DNA of 64,000 nt from Amphirosellinia nigrospora (taxonomy: Eukaryota > Ascomycota > Sordariomycetes > Xylariales > Xylariaceae), in contig SCHM01000001.1 in assembly GCA_004123355.1 (NCBI GenBank), forward strand, positions 12,100,193 through 12,164,192. Reading direction: 5' to 3'. The notes below the pieces were generated by a model that saw only the letters and a program-made list of their open reading frames with translations, was not told where the DNA came from and did no database searches. This document shows positions 46,945 through 59,117 of the stretch, in pieces. A program made the translations under genes and the position numbers. The stretch's first letter is position 1; every line of letters begins with the position of its first letter.

Positions 46945-49613
46945 AGTAACGCTACTATCTATAAGTCACGATAGCCTTTGGAGTTGTGAAAGATGAAGGA
47001 TTACAGTATCGTAGAAGCCTTGTTTTCTGTCTCACTAGCAGCTATACTCCTGAGCAGAATGTGGCTGAGGTGGCAAGAAGAATACTGCCTATATACCATC
47101 CTCGATTTACACAGCGGGAATAGGTCGCTGACCCGTAGCCGTGCTTTTCCATCTCACGCATCGGTAGAGGCATCATCCTGGCCCGTGTCACGAATGTTAA
47201 AATCTGACCCGGGTTTCCATCGGCGGCGGATACCGTATCTTATCACCAAATGCCTCGATCGTTTCTATCATACCATAACTTGAAATGTCAAAGCTTAATG
47301 TGATGTAGTAAAGTTGTGCGATACGCATCATTTCAAGGTGTGCTGATGCAGCTATCATTCTTACGAGTGTCTCTTCCCGCAGCAAGGCCCCGTATATCGA
47401 CAAGACACATACCTCTCGACTATCTATGGGCTATGAATCTGACATGTGACTTCATTAACTTGAATTCTATATACTGGAAGCTTACATCACTTGCTGATAG
47501 TCTTATACACTTGGACATATAGTAATAACTAATATCCGAGTTCCTCACGCTCGTCGCTATAGAATGAGCCTGCCTTCAAAGATTTTAGAACCTCGTTCGC
47601 CTTCGTACCTAGAGTTTGATCTTACTTCAAGTAAATATTTAGTCTGAATGATACCATGAGAGCATTGATGATGGTCATGTTAATGATGATACTGGTTTAG
47701 CGTCATTATTTGCTTACTGAACAGCCTCTTTATCATTCCGTTCTGAGTCGGTACTTTTATACGGTGTGATATGGCATCGCTGATAGGTATAAACTATTTA
47801 TCGGTACAGTGTCTCGCTAGAAAAATACATGTATTACACGGTAGCATACGGGATCTCCGATTGCAGTTTGTTCTCAATGCCTGGTACATGTAAGACCCGA
47901 ACACACTCTGTATGGTATGCAGGTATTGGCCGTGACGATTGTAGATAATGCAGGTTAACGCAGGTCCGCTTACTATCAACTGTATTCTAGGTTCGACCCT
48001 GTATACAATAGTGCCATGTGGGAGAACAGCCCATTCCCGTCTATCGCATGTTGCGACACGTACGACTGACAACTTAAGACTGCCCCCTCAAGGTACCCTC
48101 TATGTCAGTTACTTGATCGATCCCATAACGCTACCTAATATCTACGTTGTTCCTAACACATACATGGTGAACTGGATGAATTAATGAAAGGGGGCTAGTG
48201 GGAAAGTATGAGAAGTAGGGGACTCAAAGGGGGCAATAAACTTAGCCAGCTACACACGTCGCTATTTACACCTAGCTTTCGTTAATTTTTCAGTCAAGCC
48301 CCGATCGTAACACGCCCACTTTTCAATGTGCTGTCGTTGGTGTCACATGACTATCGTTGTTTCTGTGCTCACCATTAAGTACCTCCTAATTGTCCTGAAC
48401 GTAATATCGAAATAGGTGCGGTATAGCTAGCCGGGTTCCTTATGGTGTTTGATGAACCAAATTATCTTCGAGACTTAATTATAAGACAAAGGAACCCGAC
48501 CAAATGCCCGAAGGCGAAAGCGTTTGCTATTATGTTGCTCTGTATGTACTCTAGACCAGTATTATTCCAAACCTCGTCGGTTTGCTGCTATGGCTCCAGG
48601 CCACTAGCACCTAGGTACTGTGGCGTGATTATGTGGCTGTGTGGCTGGGGACCCTCGTCCCCCACTTAGATATATAGCCTATATGTGCCTGCTGGTTCCT
48701 ACCTAGTGGTGATCCGTGGCTTATCAATTACTGATGTAAGCTGCAGATCTAGTACTAGTATGGTGTTGTATTGTGGACAAAGGGTTTCGGTGCCTGTGGC
48801 CTGTGGCTATGTTTATACACCTATTACAGTGGGGCAAGTCATGGTATAAAGACCTGCTTGCGGGCACCATTCACTGTGGCGCCCATTACCTGGGTGCCAC
48901 ACTAGGTGCCACATATATGGGCTCCGCCCACCTACAGATATCCGTAGTTCTCCATCCAATACACATCACATTTTGGCCGTACTGTGGCGCCAGTTGGCCC
49001 GGTTCCTGCCCGGTTAGATTCGCCCATGTCGGGTATCCTTGGCCGCTAGTCGGCGACCCACCATGTTGAAAGTACCTATCTCATCTCGAGGTACGAAGTA
49101 CTTACACCAAAATGATTGCGCAAACATCAAAGCCTGCTTGAGCGTTACCTCTGTCTAACAGGTAAGTTTATGAACTAGGTTTTGTCGGCGGTTGAATGTC
49201 TGGCCCACCGTAGAGGATTGCGTAACTCCATCCTAATCACTCACACTTAGGAACCACTCAGAATCATCACCTATTCAATCAATCTATCAACAAATGAGTA
49301 GCTAAGGAACCACCTTCACTCCCAATCCTACATGCAATAATCCGTACAGACCACTCGGTTCTGCACCCGTCCTTTCAAAAAGCGTTATAGTATCTACCTA
49401 CCCGCATACATATAGTTCCAAGAGATGCTTCAAATCTTCACTCCGGATACAAGCCAGATTCAGGCCACACGAGCGGTTTCCCCAACTACCATAATCCCTT
49501 CAGTGACATCTATCGCGGTGCCAGAGATTGGAAGAACATTCAGAGACGCTCAGTTTTCGGCTCAGTACAGAAATCGTTCGGTTCATCTGTTGCTACTAAC
49601 TGTATACTAAGTT
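46945..49613. other. intergenic, nothing recognised
   Basis: 2.7 kb. An open frame of 98 codons at 48773-49069 has no recognisable motif. A GGTTCGACCC word near 47990 resembles a Pol III box B but has no box A or fold. No other signal. Confidence 0.45.
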
Positions 49614-49634
49614 CCCCCACCCCCACCCCCGCCC
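49614..49634 (-). other. G-quadruplex-type motif
   Basis: Four C runs (5, 5, 5 and 3) separated by single bases, so the minus strand has G3-G5-G5-G5 with one-base loops. It lies 37 bases before the tandem array. Confidence 0.4.
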
Positions 49635-49670
49635 GATATCTACACGAACTAGCCTCTGACCCCATATAGT

Positions 49671-50117
49671 GAATTATACACCCGAAGGGAAACCTGCCTT
49701 GCCTATGATGATACGCTGAAAGCTTCTGAGGCTGCTGACGGAATAGAAACCTAAAGAACAATACAGGGCGTCAGCAAAGCTGACTTGCAGGGACCTCATA
49801 AGTTAAGGAATCTTCAAAGAGCTAAGGCTCTCGGTGTTACCACGCCCAATCATTGGAATTATACACCAGAAGGAAACTTGCCTTGCCTATGATGATATAC
49901 GCTGAAAGCGTCTGAGGCTGCTGACGAATAGAAGACCTAAAGAACAATACAGGCGTCAGCAAAGCTGACTTGCAGGGACCTAATAAGTTGAGGAACCGTC
50001 CATGAGCCAAAGGCTCTCGGTATTACCACTGTCATAATCATTGGAATTACACGCCAGAGGGAAACCTACCTTGCCTATGATGATATACGCTAAAAGCGTC
50101 TGAGGCTGCCGACGGGT
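49671..50117. repeat. tandem repeat, 185-188-bp unit, 2.4 copies, conserved hairpins
   Basis: Units begin GAATTA at 49671, 49856 and 50044; the third stops after about 74 bases. Units 1 and 2 are about 85 per cent alike by eye. Conserved inverted segments, numbered in unit 2: ACGCT-GAA-AGCGT (49899-49911), GCTGACG (49920-49926) with CGTCAGC (49954-49960), and GAGCC-AAA-GGCTC (50004-50016). The last reads GAGCTAAGGCTC in unit 1 (49819-49830), so a C-G pair becomes T-G. Several unit differences are only run lengths. There is no open frame across units. It could be a structured RNA, a satellite-like array, or part of a longer dispersed element. Confidence 0.75.
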
Positions 50118-52085
50118 ATAATTGAATGTTGGTATGCACCCTTTTTAGAAGATGTTATACTTCGACAGGACTAGGTAAGAAGGGAAGAAATGGCAGCATG
50201 GTGTTTGATGAGGACGAAAAGATGAGATGAGAAGAACTTGGAACAGGGGGATCAAACCCGTTTAAATAGACGTGGTTTCGAAGTCCTTTGTTGATCTTTC
50301 TAGATTGTATCTTGTTAACTTTTCCCTATTCTACGGTCTACTGCTCCCTCGGGAAAGCTGCAGCTGAATATTCTTCCTAGGGAAACTATAAGTGCATCGC
50401 TTTTGGACGTGCTGGCTTCAGAACCTACTTAGGTATTTACGCCTGCTTTAAGAAAGAGCGCTCAATGTTGGATTCGAGAAAATGGTATCAAGCGAGAAAA
50501 TCAATCAAACTCTCAACGGCGACGTTTGGCACATCTACTTACTCTATTCTAGGACGTATGCTAAATCCTGGGTACTAATAGTTACTTCCTAGGTTTAACC
50601 GTTGTACGTAAAGTTCTTGTAGGAGGTTGTCCGCACGAACCTCAAATCGGAAAAGGACTACATATACGTATTAAAGACGGTTATGACCACGCGTTTAATA
50701 TAACTACGTTACAGTAGGCACAGCTTTAAATGACAAAACGAACAACATTCGGTTCACAGTATGTACTTAGGTACACAAAACAATATTATGAAAACAGAAT
50801 TTAGTACAGTGCGTTATATACTCCAAGTTATTTCTTATAATCAGCTTCCGTACTCTATACAACAGTTTGAACAGCAGATTTCGACTACGACTACAGCATC
50901 TTGGACTGAATTGGCTTCTACATCCATTCTATAACCGCCAGATAGTAGTCAGTGACGACCAGCGAATCCCTGGTGTTGCACGTTTTCTTTTCTCATCTTC
51001 CTTTTTTCTTCTTCTTTTAACAAAAACAATGCAGTTCTTGCTTGTCACACTTATTTATGCCTTGCAAACAACACCTGAGACTCTTGCGAAATCAATCAAT
51101 CTTAACACATCTTTTACTAAATGCTGCATATCTCGCTTAAATCCTAAAAGCCTGTGGTAGTAACGTTGATGTGCACAGACTGATTGCAGCTGTCTCGTAA
51201 GACGTGTGCGAACATCAGTTGCCGTTCTCACTATCAATGAATTGATAGCAGCACCTCAAGCTTGCGACACGTATATTGATTAAGTCTAAATCGTAAGTAA
51301 GTAATAGCTTCTTTAACAATCCTTACTAAGTTAGTATTGTTTGGTCTATGACTTAGCACAGGTCACTTTAATACGGTAGGCGTTGATGGTAGCATTCGAC
51401 CTCTTGTGAAGCTCTTAAGTTACGTGTCGCAAGTTAGGATGTAGTGTTTTGTTGCAGCTATTCTCCGCGGCGAACTCTTGGTGTTAGCAATAAGAGACAA
51501 TAAGAGGATGATCAATAAGGAATTCGGGACCAGTTTACGATATGTCACAAGTTTGCGATTCATTAACAAGCTACATACGAAGGGTTGGGGTTCCCATTCA
51601 TGGATATTTCAAATGCCTTTCAAGTTTTTTTGCCATTACAAGATTTATTTTTGCTATACACAACCAAGGCATTTATTTCCACATCAGTAAGATAGTCAGT
51701 CATCCGTCTCATGTGTCGATCAATCATCCCTTTCGCTCGCACGAAATGTCCAATTCCTCTTAATCCGACCGTCGTATTTGCCTCGTTATTTGCCGTTTCC
51801 GTGATCTTCCCCACCGCGACGTCGTTGTTCATCGTGTGCTGGCCACATGTGTAGGCGGCCACAAGAGTGGAAAGAACGTAACCAGACCCCGATAATCGCG
51901 CAGAAAAACCAAACCATTCTTAACTAAACTCCGTTCCCATATGCTGTTCGAGAAATCCTCTCGTGAGTTGTTTGCAGTCGATACCATATACACAATCGTC
52001 CCCGCATGCAGACTTTGTGCTGCATGTACTTGGTTGACGGCCTGCAACACGGGCAGTCCTAAGTAATGTCCGTCCAGTGGATTCA
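50118..52085. other. intergenic, AT-leaning, short inverted repeat
   Basis: No gene recognised. CTTGCGACACGTA at 51261-51273 and its exact reverse complement at 51421-51433 form a 13-bp inverted repeat 147 bases apart. The 86-codon minus-strand frame at 51829-52089 just beyond the Fig1 stop has no recognisable content. Confidence 0.45.
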
Positions 52086-53015
52086 TCAATCAGCTAGCTG
52101 CGTAAGTACCCTGATACTCAGTATCATGACTAATAAGCCGATGGTTACAATGATGAGTAAAGCGAAGCTGAACCAGCCCATGACGATTGCGCTTGTGCCG
52201 ACTCCCGACTTGACACTCCCGTTACCGAAGTCTTGCGCTATGATGGAGGCGGCAACTGACGCTGTATGTTGCCATAGGACGGAGACCAATACAAAGATGG
52301 AGGCGATGAAGATGATGGCCAAGGCGATCTGCGACACAGGCCGGCTAGGGAAGGGCTTGATCTCGCGCTCAGAGCCCTCGCTATCCTCCTCCTCGTGCCA
52401 GCCGGGGAAGGTGGCCAGTAAGAGAAAGCAGACGAAGGCGAAGATGATAGCGATAATGAGCAGATAGGGGAACACGACCATGTCCTTGAACTGGCCGGCT
52501 AGCCACACGAGATTTAGAGGGTCTTGGTCAACTGATAAATCGTTGGCCAGCGCCGTCGCGTTGTTATTGCACAACCATGAGCCACCATCCGTGTTGACAC
52601 ATATTCCGAAGTAGCCGACACGCACTTGTAGGTGCGCGGATCCTACGATGTTACTGATCGCCTGGTTGACGTTGTAGTCGACTTGTGCCGTGCTCGGGGT
52701 TGCTATGTAGTGCTTGTAGTATATGGATAGGAGGAAGATGTCGGGTATAAGCGGTGAGGACGATGAGCAGCCCGCCAGCAGGAGAGCTATTCGTTGATGG
52801 GTAAGCAGAGGTATCATAGCTAGATAGGCCGAAGGAATATACTCACATAATAATATTATTGAAACTGCTATCAAAATCATCAACACATGGTGGTACCCTA
52901 GGAACGGTATGAACCCTGGGCGACGGACTCGTTAGTACTGCGTTTATCACGTAGCATGTCGGCTTGTTGAACTGTACTCACGGTACCACCCTAACTGGAA
53001 TCTTGCTGTTTCCAT
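52086..53015 (-). CDS. Fig1-family membrane protein (low-affinity calcium influx, cell fusion)
   Basis: Fig1 proteins are four-helix plasma-membrane proteins needed for low-affinity calcium uptake and membrane fusion during mating in yeast, and for sexual development or conidiation in moulds. Exons are 53015-52982, 52915-52847 and 52786-52086, with introns 52981-52916 and 52846-52787. The start at 53015 gives METARFQLGWYR, spliced to FIPFLGYHHVLMILIAVSI. The Fig1 domain shows LLLAGCSSSSPLIPDIFLL, then VRVGYFGICVNTDGGSWLC (the family GxC...GGxxC signature), DPLNLVWLAGQFKDMVVFPY, PFPSRPVSQIALAIIFIAS and the final helix region. No frame break is needed. The 60-bp second intron has no stop, so retention would not shift the frame. 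Confidence 0.9.
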
Positions 53016-54272
53016 TCCTCCGACGAGTGTGATTCTCTGTCCGGGCTTGCAGTCTCTCTATCCACCTCCGTCCTCCCGTGGAGCGACGGCGTGGTTGGCT
53101 GGATGCGCGCAGCAGCGCAGCGCGGCGCAAAGCGTGTGACGAAGCGGGGCGGCGAGATCGCGGAATGTGGTTGATGCCAAAGATCTCGGACCTTTACGGG
53201 AAGAATGTCTGTCAGATCAATAGTGCACACAACGGGATGAGGCAAGGTAATGTTTTTGTTGGCGGTGAGGGAGGCAAGGTGTGGGAATTAGGTATGTGTG
53301 GTATGTAGGTGACGGTATTGTAACTTAGAAGTTCAGTAGCTTTGCCAGTCAAGAGACGATTGGCAAAAGCTGGCTGGAATGAAGAGTTAGAGCGCTGTCT
53401 CGGTGTGAGTGGAATTGTCAACAGGGTCTACGTCTTCTTCCAAATGTGGCCCTTCTACGAGACGAGGATGGTGAGGTCGGATGGCAGTTCGTGGCCGTTG
53501 AACGAGCGACGATGGTAGTTGAGAATGTTTAAAAAAGATGGTAGGAGAGAATGCGGGTACAATTGGTACTCCTTTTCGATTTTGCTTGCAGCCTGGGCCT
53601 GGACTAGACTGGAGCTGGAGTGGATGGAGATGCAGCGCAGCCCAAGAAACCCAAGTAAATAAAAGATGTGGCTGGGTCTGGTTGCTGGAGGGATGGCAGC
53701 GACGGACCAGGCCAAGCCACGTATAGCGTCCCCACCGCTCTTTAGCCCCGCACTGGTTGGCCTACTCCCCATTTTAGACAATAGCCTCGGCTTGGCAGGG
53801 CGCTGAAGCATACTAAGTAGCGTCCCTGCACTAGGCCGCTGTTTCCTGTGTTTCCTGCCTGCCGGGCCAATCAACCAGCTGTGGCTGATCGATTGGGTCA
53901 TGACGTTTGTTGTCGCGCCGGCTCACGGCTAAAGAACTTGCTTACCTTGCTGTCATTGTCAACAACATTCAATGCATTGGCTTGCCGCCAAGAATTGGTT
54001 CCTCTTGGCCTGCTCTCTATTCGGCATCTCTAATTTGAATTATCAATGCAAAACTACCTATAGGTAATTAACAGCACACGACCTGCCTACTTCCCCTTCC
54101 ACCAAGAGAGTTGTAAGGTGGCATGAACTGTCAGCTTAAGTGGTTGTACATGTCTAGTGTGCCGAATCTATACCATACTGATTCTATTTCTACTCTAGTC
54201 TAATCCCAAGGTCCTTTATGTTTACGCCCTGTTTCCACCTACTAATTAATGGCTGTAATTCTCTTTCCTTGT
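53016..54272. other. intergenic, Fig1 promoter side
   Basis: Upstream of Fig1 and downstream of the MCT transporter. GC-rich at 53080-53160, otherwise nothing recognised. Minus-strand frames near 53455-53901 lack any motif. Confidence 0.45.
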
Positions 54273-55813
54273 TTACCACACTGCCAGAATCTTGCGATCC
54301 AGCTTCAATCTTGCTGCAACGAGGATCACACCTCCTGCTAGGAGTGTGACTCCTGTCCAAATCCCTAGACCTAGATATCCACCCCGTAACAGGATCTGGC
54401 CACTAATGGGCGTACCAACTAGAGCACTATTTTCGTCCTTAGCTACTATGTATGTGAATCCGGTATGAAGTGGGGATGTTGCTTACGTCACAGAAACAGA
54501 GCCTATCACCAACCCTAGTGCGGTTCCTTGGTGTTCACGCTTCGCTATCTTCCCGGCGCAGGCGCTCTGAAGACTAATAATGGCCTAGTTTCTGTTAGTC
54601 GAGTGCCCTTGAACTTCATGAGCGCTCGCCAGCCTCGCGTGAACTTACGCCTGACGTGAAGCCATAGGCAATAGACCAGATAATCATGCCCGGCAAACTA
54701 TATGCTGCCGTCCAAGTAAATGCGATTATACCCGAAGCCAGGACAGACAGGGTACACATGTTGAAATGCCCGTACGTATCTGCCACATAACCTGGGATGA
54801 CTCTGCCGAAGAACGACGCTGCATTGATTGCTGATATGAGATAGAAGGCGGTCGAGGACGAGGTACCCCTCTCGACAGCATATGTGGAGATGTAGAAGAA
54901 TGGCGTGAATAGTCCAAGATACACGAGGCCCAAACCCAAGCAGAGAAGGACAAAAGTCCAGTCTTTGAACATGACGATGGCCGGATGCTTTGCTTTTACC
55001 TGTTCCTCGAGTGACCGCTCACTACCATCCCTGCCTGAGACGCTTCCCTCAGATGCCTTTTCAACACCTGTAAGGGTTGGCTTAGGTGGTTCTTTCTCGG
55101 CGTCCATCACAGTCAGGCAGGAAACAGCGAGCAAGGGTAGCATAGTAAAGCCGACGGCCCGCTGGACCCAACCAAAGCTTACACCATCGGTATACAGAAG
55201 CTGCTGAAGCATAATTGGCCAGATCACGCCACCAATTGAAGAACCGCCAATAGCAACGCCCAACGCGAGCCCACGGCGATGAGGCACGCGACGGGATACG
55301 ACAGCTGTACAAGGGGTAAGAATGAATGACATGCTTATTCCAAGGAGTACAGCCTGGGAGAGGAAAAGCTGGTAGTATTGGCTGCATAGTGAGGACAGAA
55401 ATATGGCCAGTAACTGGCCAACACTACCGGTGATCAACAAAATCTATCATGACATCAGTCTCAACGATCTATTAAGGGCTATCTTGCGTTTGTGTTGCTC
55501 ACTGTGGGGCCTAGTCTATCAACCAAGATCCGGCAACGGGAGATCCGATATACAACAAGAAAATGGAGACAGAGCCTATCCATGATATGTCCGAATCCGT
55601 ATAAGCTTTGAGGAGTCCGGTCCCGTAGTATACTTGATAAACTCCGAAAGCATTGATGTAACCTACGGTACAGTACAGCGCTACGGTTGCGCCAACAACT
55701 GCAAGCCACGATCGGAAGCTAAAGGCAACACATTAGCCAATATCACGGCTATCGGGGGTTTAAAGGGGAGGTCTACCTATTATAATTTGGTGGTGGCTCT
55801 AAACCGGGTGCCA
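54273..55813 (-). CDS. MFS monocarboxylate-type transporter (MCT/Mch family)
   Basis: Twelve-helix major facilitator of the fungal monocarboxylate-permease-like family, about 440 residues. Exons are 55813-55777, 55718-55503, 55443-54649, 54584-54487 and 54426-54273. It starts MAPGLEPPPNYNSFRSWLAV. Family features are YINAFGVYQVYY after helix 1, SWIGSVSIFLLYIGSPVAG, QLLAIFLSSLCSQYYQLFLS, a long central loop (about 54960-55090, rich in Glu/Lys/Ser), FFGRVIPGYVADTYGHFNMC, and GLVIGSVSVTALVGTPISGQ near the end, closing KLDRKILAVW. One G is missing near 55523 (between GSW and VDRLGPT). It is divergent from the Zn(II)2Cys6 regulator, with 390 bases between the starts. Confidence 0.88.
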
Positions 55814-55999
55814 TTGCGGAGGCGTTGAGAGTCGTACTTCTAACCCTGTGTCTATCATAAACAGAATCAACAGCAAACAAAGTTTCGCGACACAAACTTC
55901 CTTTAACTGTTTTAAAACCGGATTATATGTTTAGAACTCCAAAGTATTTCTCAAGGTATTCATCAGATGGCATCGCAGATTATGACCAAGGGCTTTGCT

Positions 56000-56021
56000 C
56001 GGATGCTCCGCGGATCATCCG
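56000..56021. promoter_or_regulatory. two abutting CGG-N5-CCG palindromes
   Basis: CGGATGCTCCG (56000-56010) is followed directly by CGGATCATCCG (56011-56021). Together they sit in a larger perfect palindrome GCTCGGATG / CATCCGAGC. CGG-N-CCG inverted triplets are the classic site of Zn(II)2Cys6 homodimers, and such a regulator starts 180 bases downstream. Centres 11 bp apart place two dimers about one helical turn apart, on the same face. Confidence 0.65.
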
Positions 56022-56059
56022 AGCCAATGGACACCTTATTGGTTGAGACACATTTAGCT

Positions 56060-56070
56060 CGGATCATCCA
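56060..56070. promoter_or_regulatory. third copy of the CGG-N5-CC site
   Basis: CGGATCATCCA, identical to the second site except for the last base, preceded by the same GCT; it lies about 49 bases further toward the regulator gene. Confidence 0.5.
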
Positions 56071-56203
56071 CGGAATACCTCTCAGATTGATTTACACTTA
56101 CCATTGTTCATCACCGGCGCTCTGCTAACAGTGTTGGATCGCGTTGGTGGGATTGCTAGTGTACGATGACGCGCATCGCATATGCGACCTAGCTTGAGTC
56201 AGA

Positions 56204-58736
56204 ATGAAACGCAAAGTATCCGCAATAGCAGATAGGCCGGAGACCCAGCAGAGCGGACGGCGGCAACCTCAGACTTCATGTTTCAATTGCCGAATCAAAA
56301 AGATAAAATGTGATCGAGGGGCGCCGTGTGCTTCGTGCGCTGTTCGAGGCATTCATTGCACGGGACAGCCGGCGCCAAAACCCGCGGTTGTTCCGCAGTC
56401 CAAGTAAGCCTCTCCCGTCATCGTGAACAGCACCGCACACATTTCGGCTGATGGATCTCAAGTGTCGCCGACCCAGGTACTGACGTATCGATTTTTTCCC
56501 GATTGGCCATCTTGGAGAGAGCTGTTTTCGGAGATGCCCGTCACTCAACCAATAAGAGTCGATCGGCCACACAACCTAGTCCTGTTGCTTCATCACAAAT
56601 CACAGTCGTCGACACGCCATCACCATCGTCCCATCAAGACACAGAGCGCCAGCGGACTGCCAAATTTCTTGACCTGACGTATACAAGAGATGACCACAGT
56701 GTGAGTGAAGGTCTTGTGCTTTTGAGTGACATGTAGTTGCACTGCCATAGCATGCTCTTGGGATGCGAGGCTAACGATGGCCAGATTACCACCCGGCACC
56801 GACCACGTTTTCATGTCGTTCCCATTTCTTCTCAGCTGGTGGGTCAATATGGTATGGGCATAGAAGAGTTGACTAGGTCAGCAGCTGTTATGACACGAGA
56901 GGAAGCCTTACTCCTTCTCCGTGACTTCTTTGAAAATCCCTACCATCTTCTTCCTATTGTATACGAGCCATCTGCTCGTTCTTTGATAAACACTTTCTAT
57001 ACACAGCTTGATCAAGGCGATGATGGAGACCCGACGGCTGCTTCATTGATTTTGAGTATCGCCTCTACTAGTGCCTCGTTCTTTAACCACAATGCTGCCA
57101 CGCACAACATCTTCGCTTCGATCGAGGAAGCAAATCAGGCATCCGTGGCCTGGCGAGAAACAGCCTTAACTATACTTGAACACCCCCGTTTTCCCAGTGA
57201 CGGCAGCCTTGAAAGATGCCAGGCGAGAGCTATTCTAGCCTATGTCGTCAGCAATATCGAAGGTTGCTCGGCTCGCTACAGATTTCTTCATAGCTGCGCT
57301 GTGGCTATAGCGCGTGATATGGCCTTGCATCTAGTTGATAGTGCGACGAATACAGACACATCAGATGATATCCCAACGAGAGAAATCAAACGAAGACTAT
57401 GGTGGCATCTAGCATCAACGGATTGGCTACTAAGTTTTGTAGGAGGGCCGTTTGATGGTACCTGTGAGTCATTTACATAACGGTTTTCAGATACAACCCA
57501 ATAACCAGCCCCTTCTCGGCCATTGCTTCGCCGTCTTACTGCAGTTCGATACTCTCGTAGCGACTCACGAGCTAACATGTTCATGACAAAGATGCTGTGC
57601 AGCCACGACACTTTGCAGTAAACCGTCCCAGAAATCTAAACGACAACGACCTAAGTGTAAGCGACGAGACCTTGACGTATCCGCTAAATGTCTTGACCCA
57701 GATGTCATGCTTCCTTGAGCGAATCCGTCTCGGAGAACTTTGCAGGGAGATAGCCGATGCTCGGGCGCCTGGGCATATGGACGTGGAGATCGTTGACTTT
57801 AACATAGTTGCTTCCCTAGATGGCCTTTTTGCAAGAGTTCTGGCAGAAATGCCGCCCTTTCTTCACAAAGGGGCCCCCATTCCCAATGGCGCGCCATCTC
57901 ACCTTATCCAGCAGCGAGATCTAGTCCTCCTATGTTACAACTTTAGGAGAGCCAGATTGCACAGACCTTTTCTAGTTCATGATACAGACAACCCACGTTA
58001 TGAGCCGTCTCGCCGCCAATGCGTTTCCTCGGCCCGCATCGTCCTTTCTCTTGCAATCGAGATGCTGGAGGGACCGTCTGCTGTCGACCAGAATCAAGAG
58101 TTTGGCAATCCTTTGGCGTACCGAGTCGGCCTTGTTATCAGCAGCCTGTTCACGGCTTGTACTAGCTTGGCACTGAACATCGGGTTAATACGGAATCGAA
58201 CGACTGGTGATGCACGTACTCATGATGCTTCTTCGGAATTACAGGTGAGATAAGCCGCGCGTGTCGCGTGCTTGCAAAAGCTGGTGAAAAATCAACCTTC
58301 GCTGCGAACTTACTTCGAAATCTAGTATGTCACATTCAAAGTCATCCACTCACCCTATGCCTCGAATCAAATCGTAATACTGTTGTCTTGTCGCTTCTTC
58401 GTGCCGATGTCCATGCAAATTTATTTATCCTTTCGTTTGACTGCTGTCAACTAACAAGTGTTTATAGATGGGAGTGTTAAAACAATATAGCGTAAAGGAA
58501 ATTGAGGATATAGTTGCACCCCCAGCTCAGTCACAGCTTGATACTGAATATGGCGGGGCGATAACGATAATGCATTCCAAATATATCCGGCGAATGTGCA
58601 ATCTCAATCGATCAGCAATCCGATCAATTTGGCGGACAACTTCACCATGTGGAATGAATTTTTGACGACTCTGCCGGAAATGGAGGGGTACGACCAACTA
58701 TTCGCGGGTCTCGACTATTACTGTGGTCCGACGTAG
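56204..58736 (+). CDS. Zn(II)2Cys6 transcription factor with fungal-specific TF domain
   Basis: Nuclear regulator of about 680 residues. The binuclear zinc cluster is CFNCRIKKIKCDRGAPC then ASCAVRGIHC (spacing C2C6C5C2C6C), near residues 27-53 and close to the N-terminus, followed by the first intron at 56404. Introns later are 57464-57591 and 58325-58467; the splicing of 56404-56735 is uncertain. The fungal transcription-factor domain (PF04082-type) is clear: EEALLLLRDFFENPYHLLPI, SLERCQARAILAYVVSNIEG, then CAVAIARDMALHLVD, REIKRRLWWHLASTDWLLSF and QPRHFAVNRPRNLNDND. The C-terminus ends FAGLDYYCGPT at TAG 58734-58736. Frame changes lie near 56485, 58253 and 58590. Likely target is the shared promoter to its left. 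Confidence 0.88.
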
Positions 58737-59117
58737 CTTACGGCACAAATATGGGATGCTTCTTATCATGATGACATCTTCAAACAGGACATATGCAAGT
58801 AACCCCAGGATCGTCCGACGTTCTCAGAAGGTGTAATGGTGTGTGTAACACATAGCTATGATGGCGTCGCTCATTTTCCATATATGGTTGTAAACGTCAT
58901 CTCAACTTACTAATGCGAACCAAGGAGCAGATTCACAAAAGGTTGTCCCAACTCTGGGCGGTCACTCACGCTATCAATGACACGAACATTAGCTTGCGCT
59001 TGGTCGCCTCGAATAACTCATATTTCAAGACGGAACGCCTTCATAACAGTGTCTAAGAAATACAAATCTCTTGCTGTTGGAACATCACGGGAGGTAACTT
59101 CGGAAATATGCGCCCAT
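58737..59117. other. convergent 3' region
   Basis: Between the regulator and the hydrolase; nothing recognised. Confidence 0.5.

Larger units (their letters stand above)
55814..56203. promoter_or_regulatory. divergent promoter, MCT transporter / Zn2Cys6 regulator
   Basis: A 390-bp shared upstream region with three CGGATNNTCC sites (see the two operator entries) and a CCAAT word at 56024-56028. Confidence 0.6.

Noticed and set aside
47985-48000. Box B-like GGTTCGACCC
   Set aside because: No box A at a fitting distance, no terminator and no acceptor pairing.
48773-49069. 98-codon open frame
   Set aside because: Trp/Cys/His-rich composition with no motif, no start context and no neighbouring exons; likely chance.
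49880-49970. C/D-box snoRNA in the tandem unit (ATGATGA box C and CTGA box D words)
   Set aside because: The nearest C and D words are only about 16 bases apart, the farther CTGA has no terminal stem with the C-box flank, and the unit is far longer than a C/D snoRNA.
50204-50220. Hammerhead-ribozyme-like core (TTTGATGAGGACGAAAA)
   Set aside because: Stem II would be only about one base pair and no stems I or III or a cleavage triplet could be placed around it.
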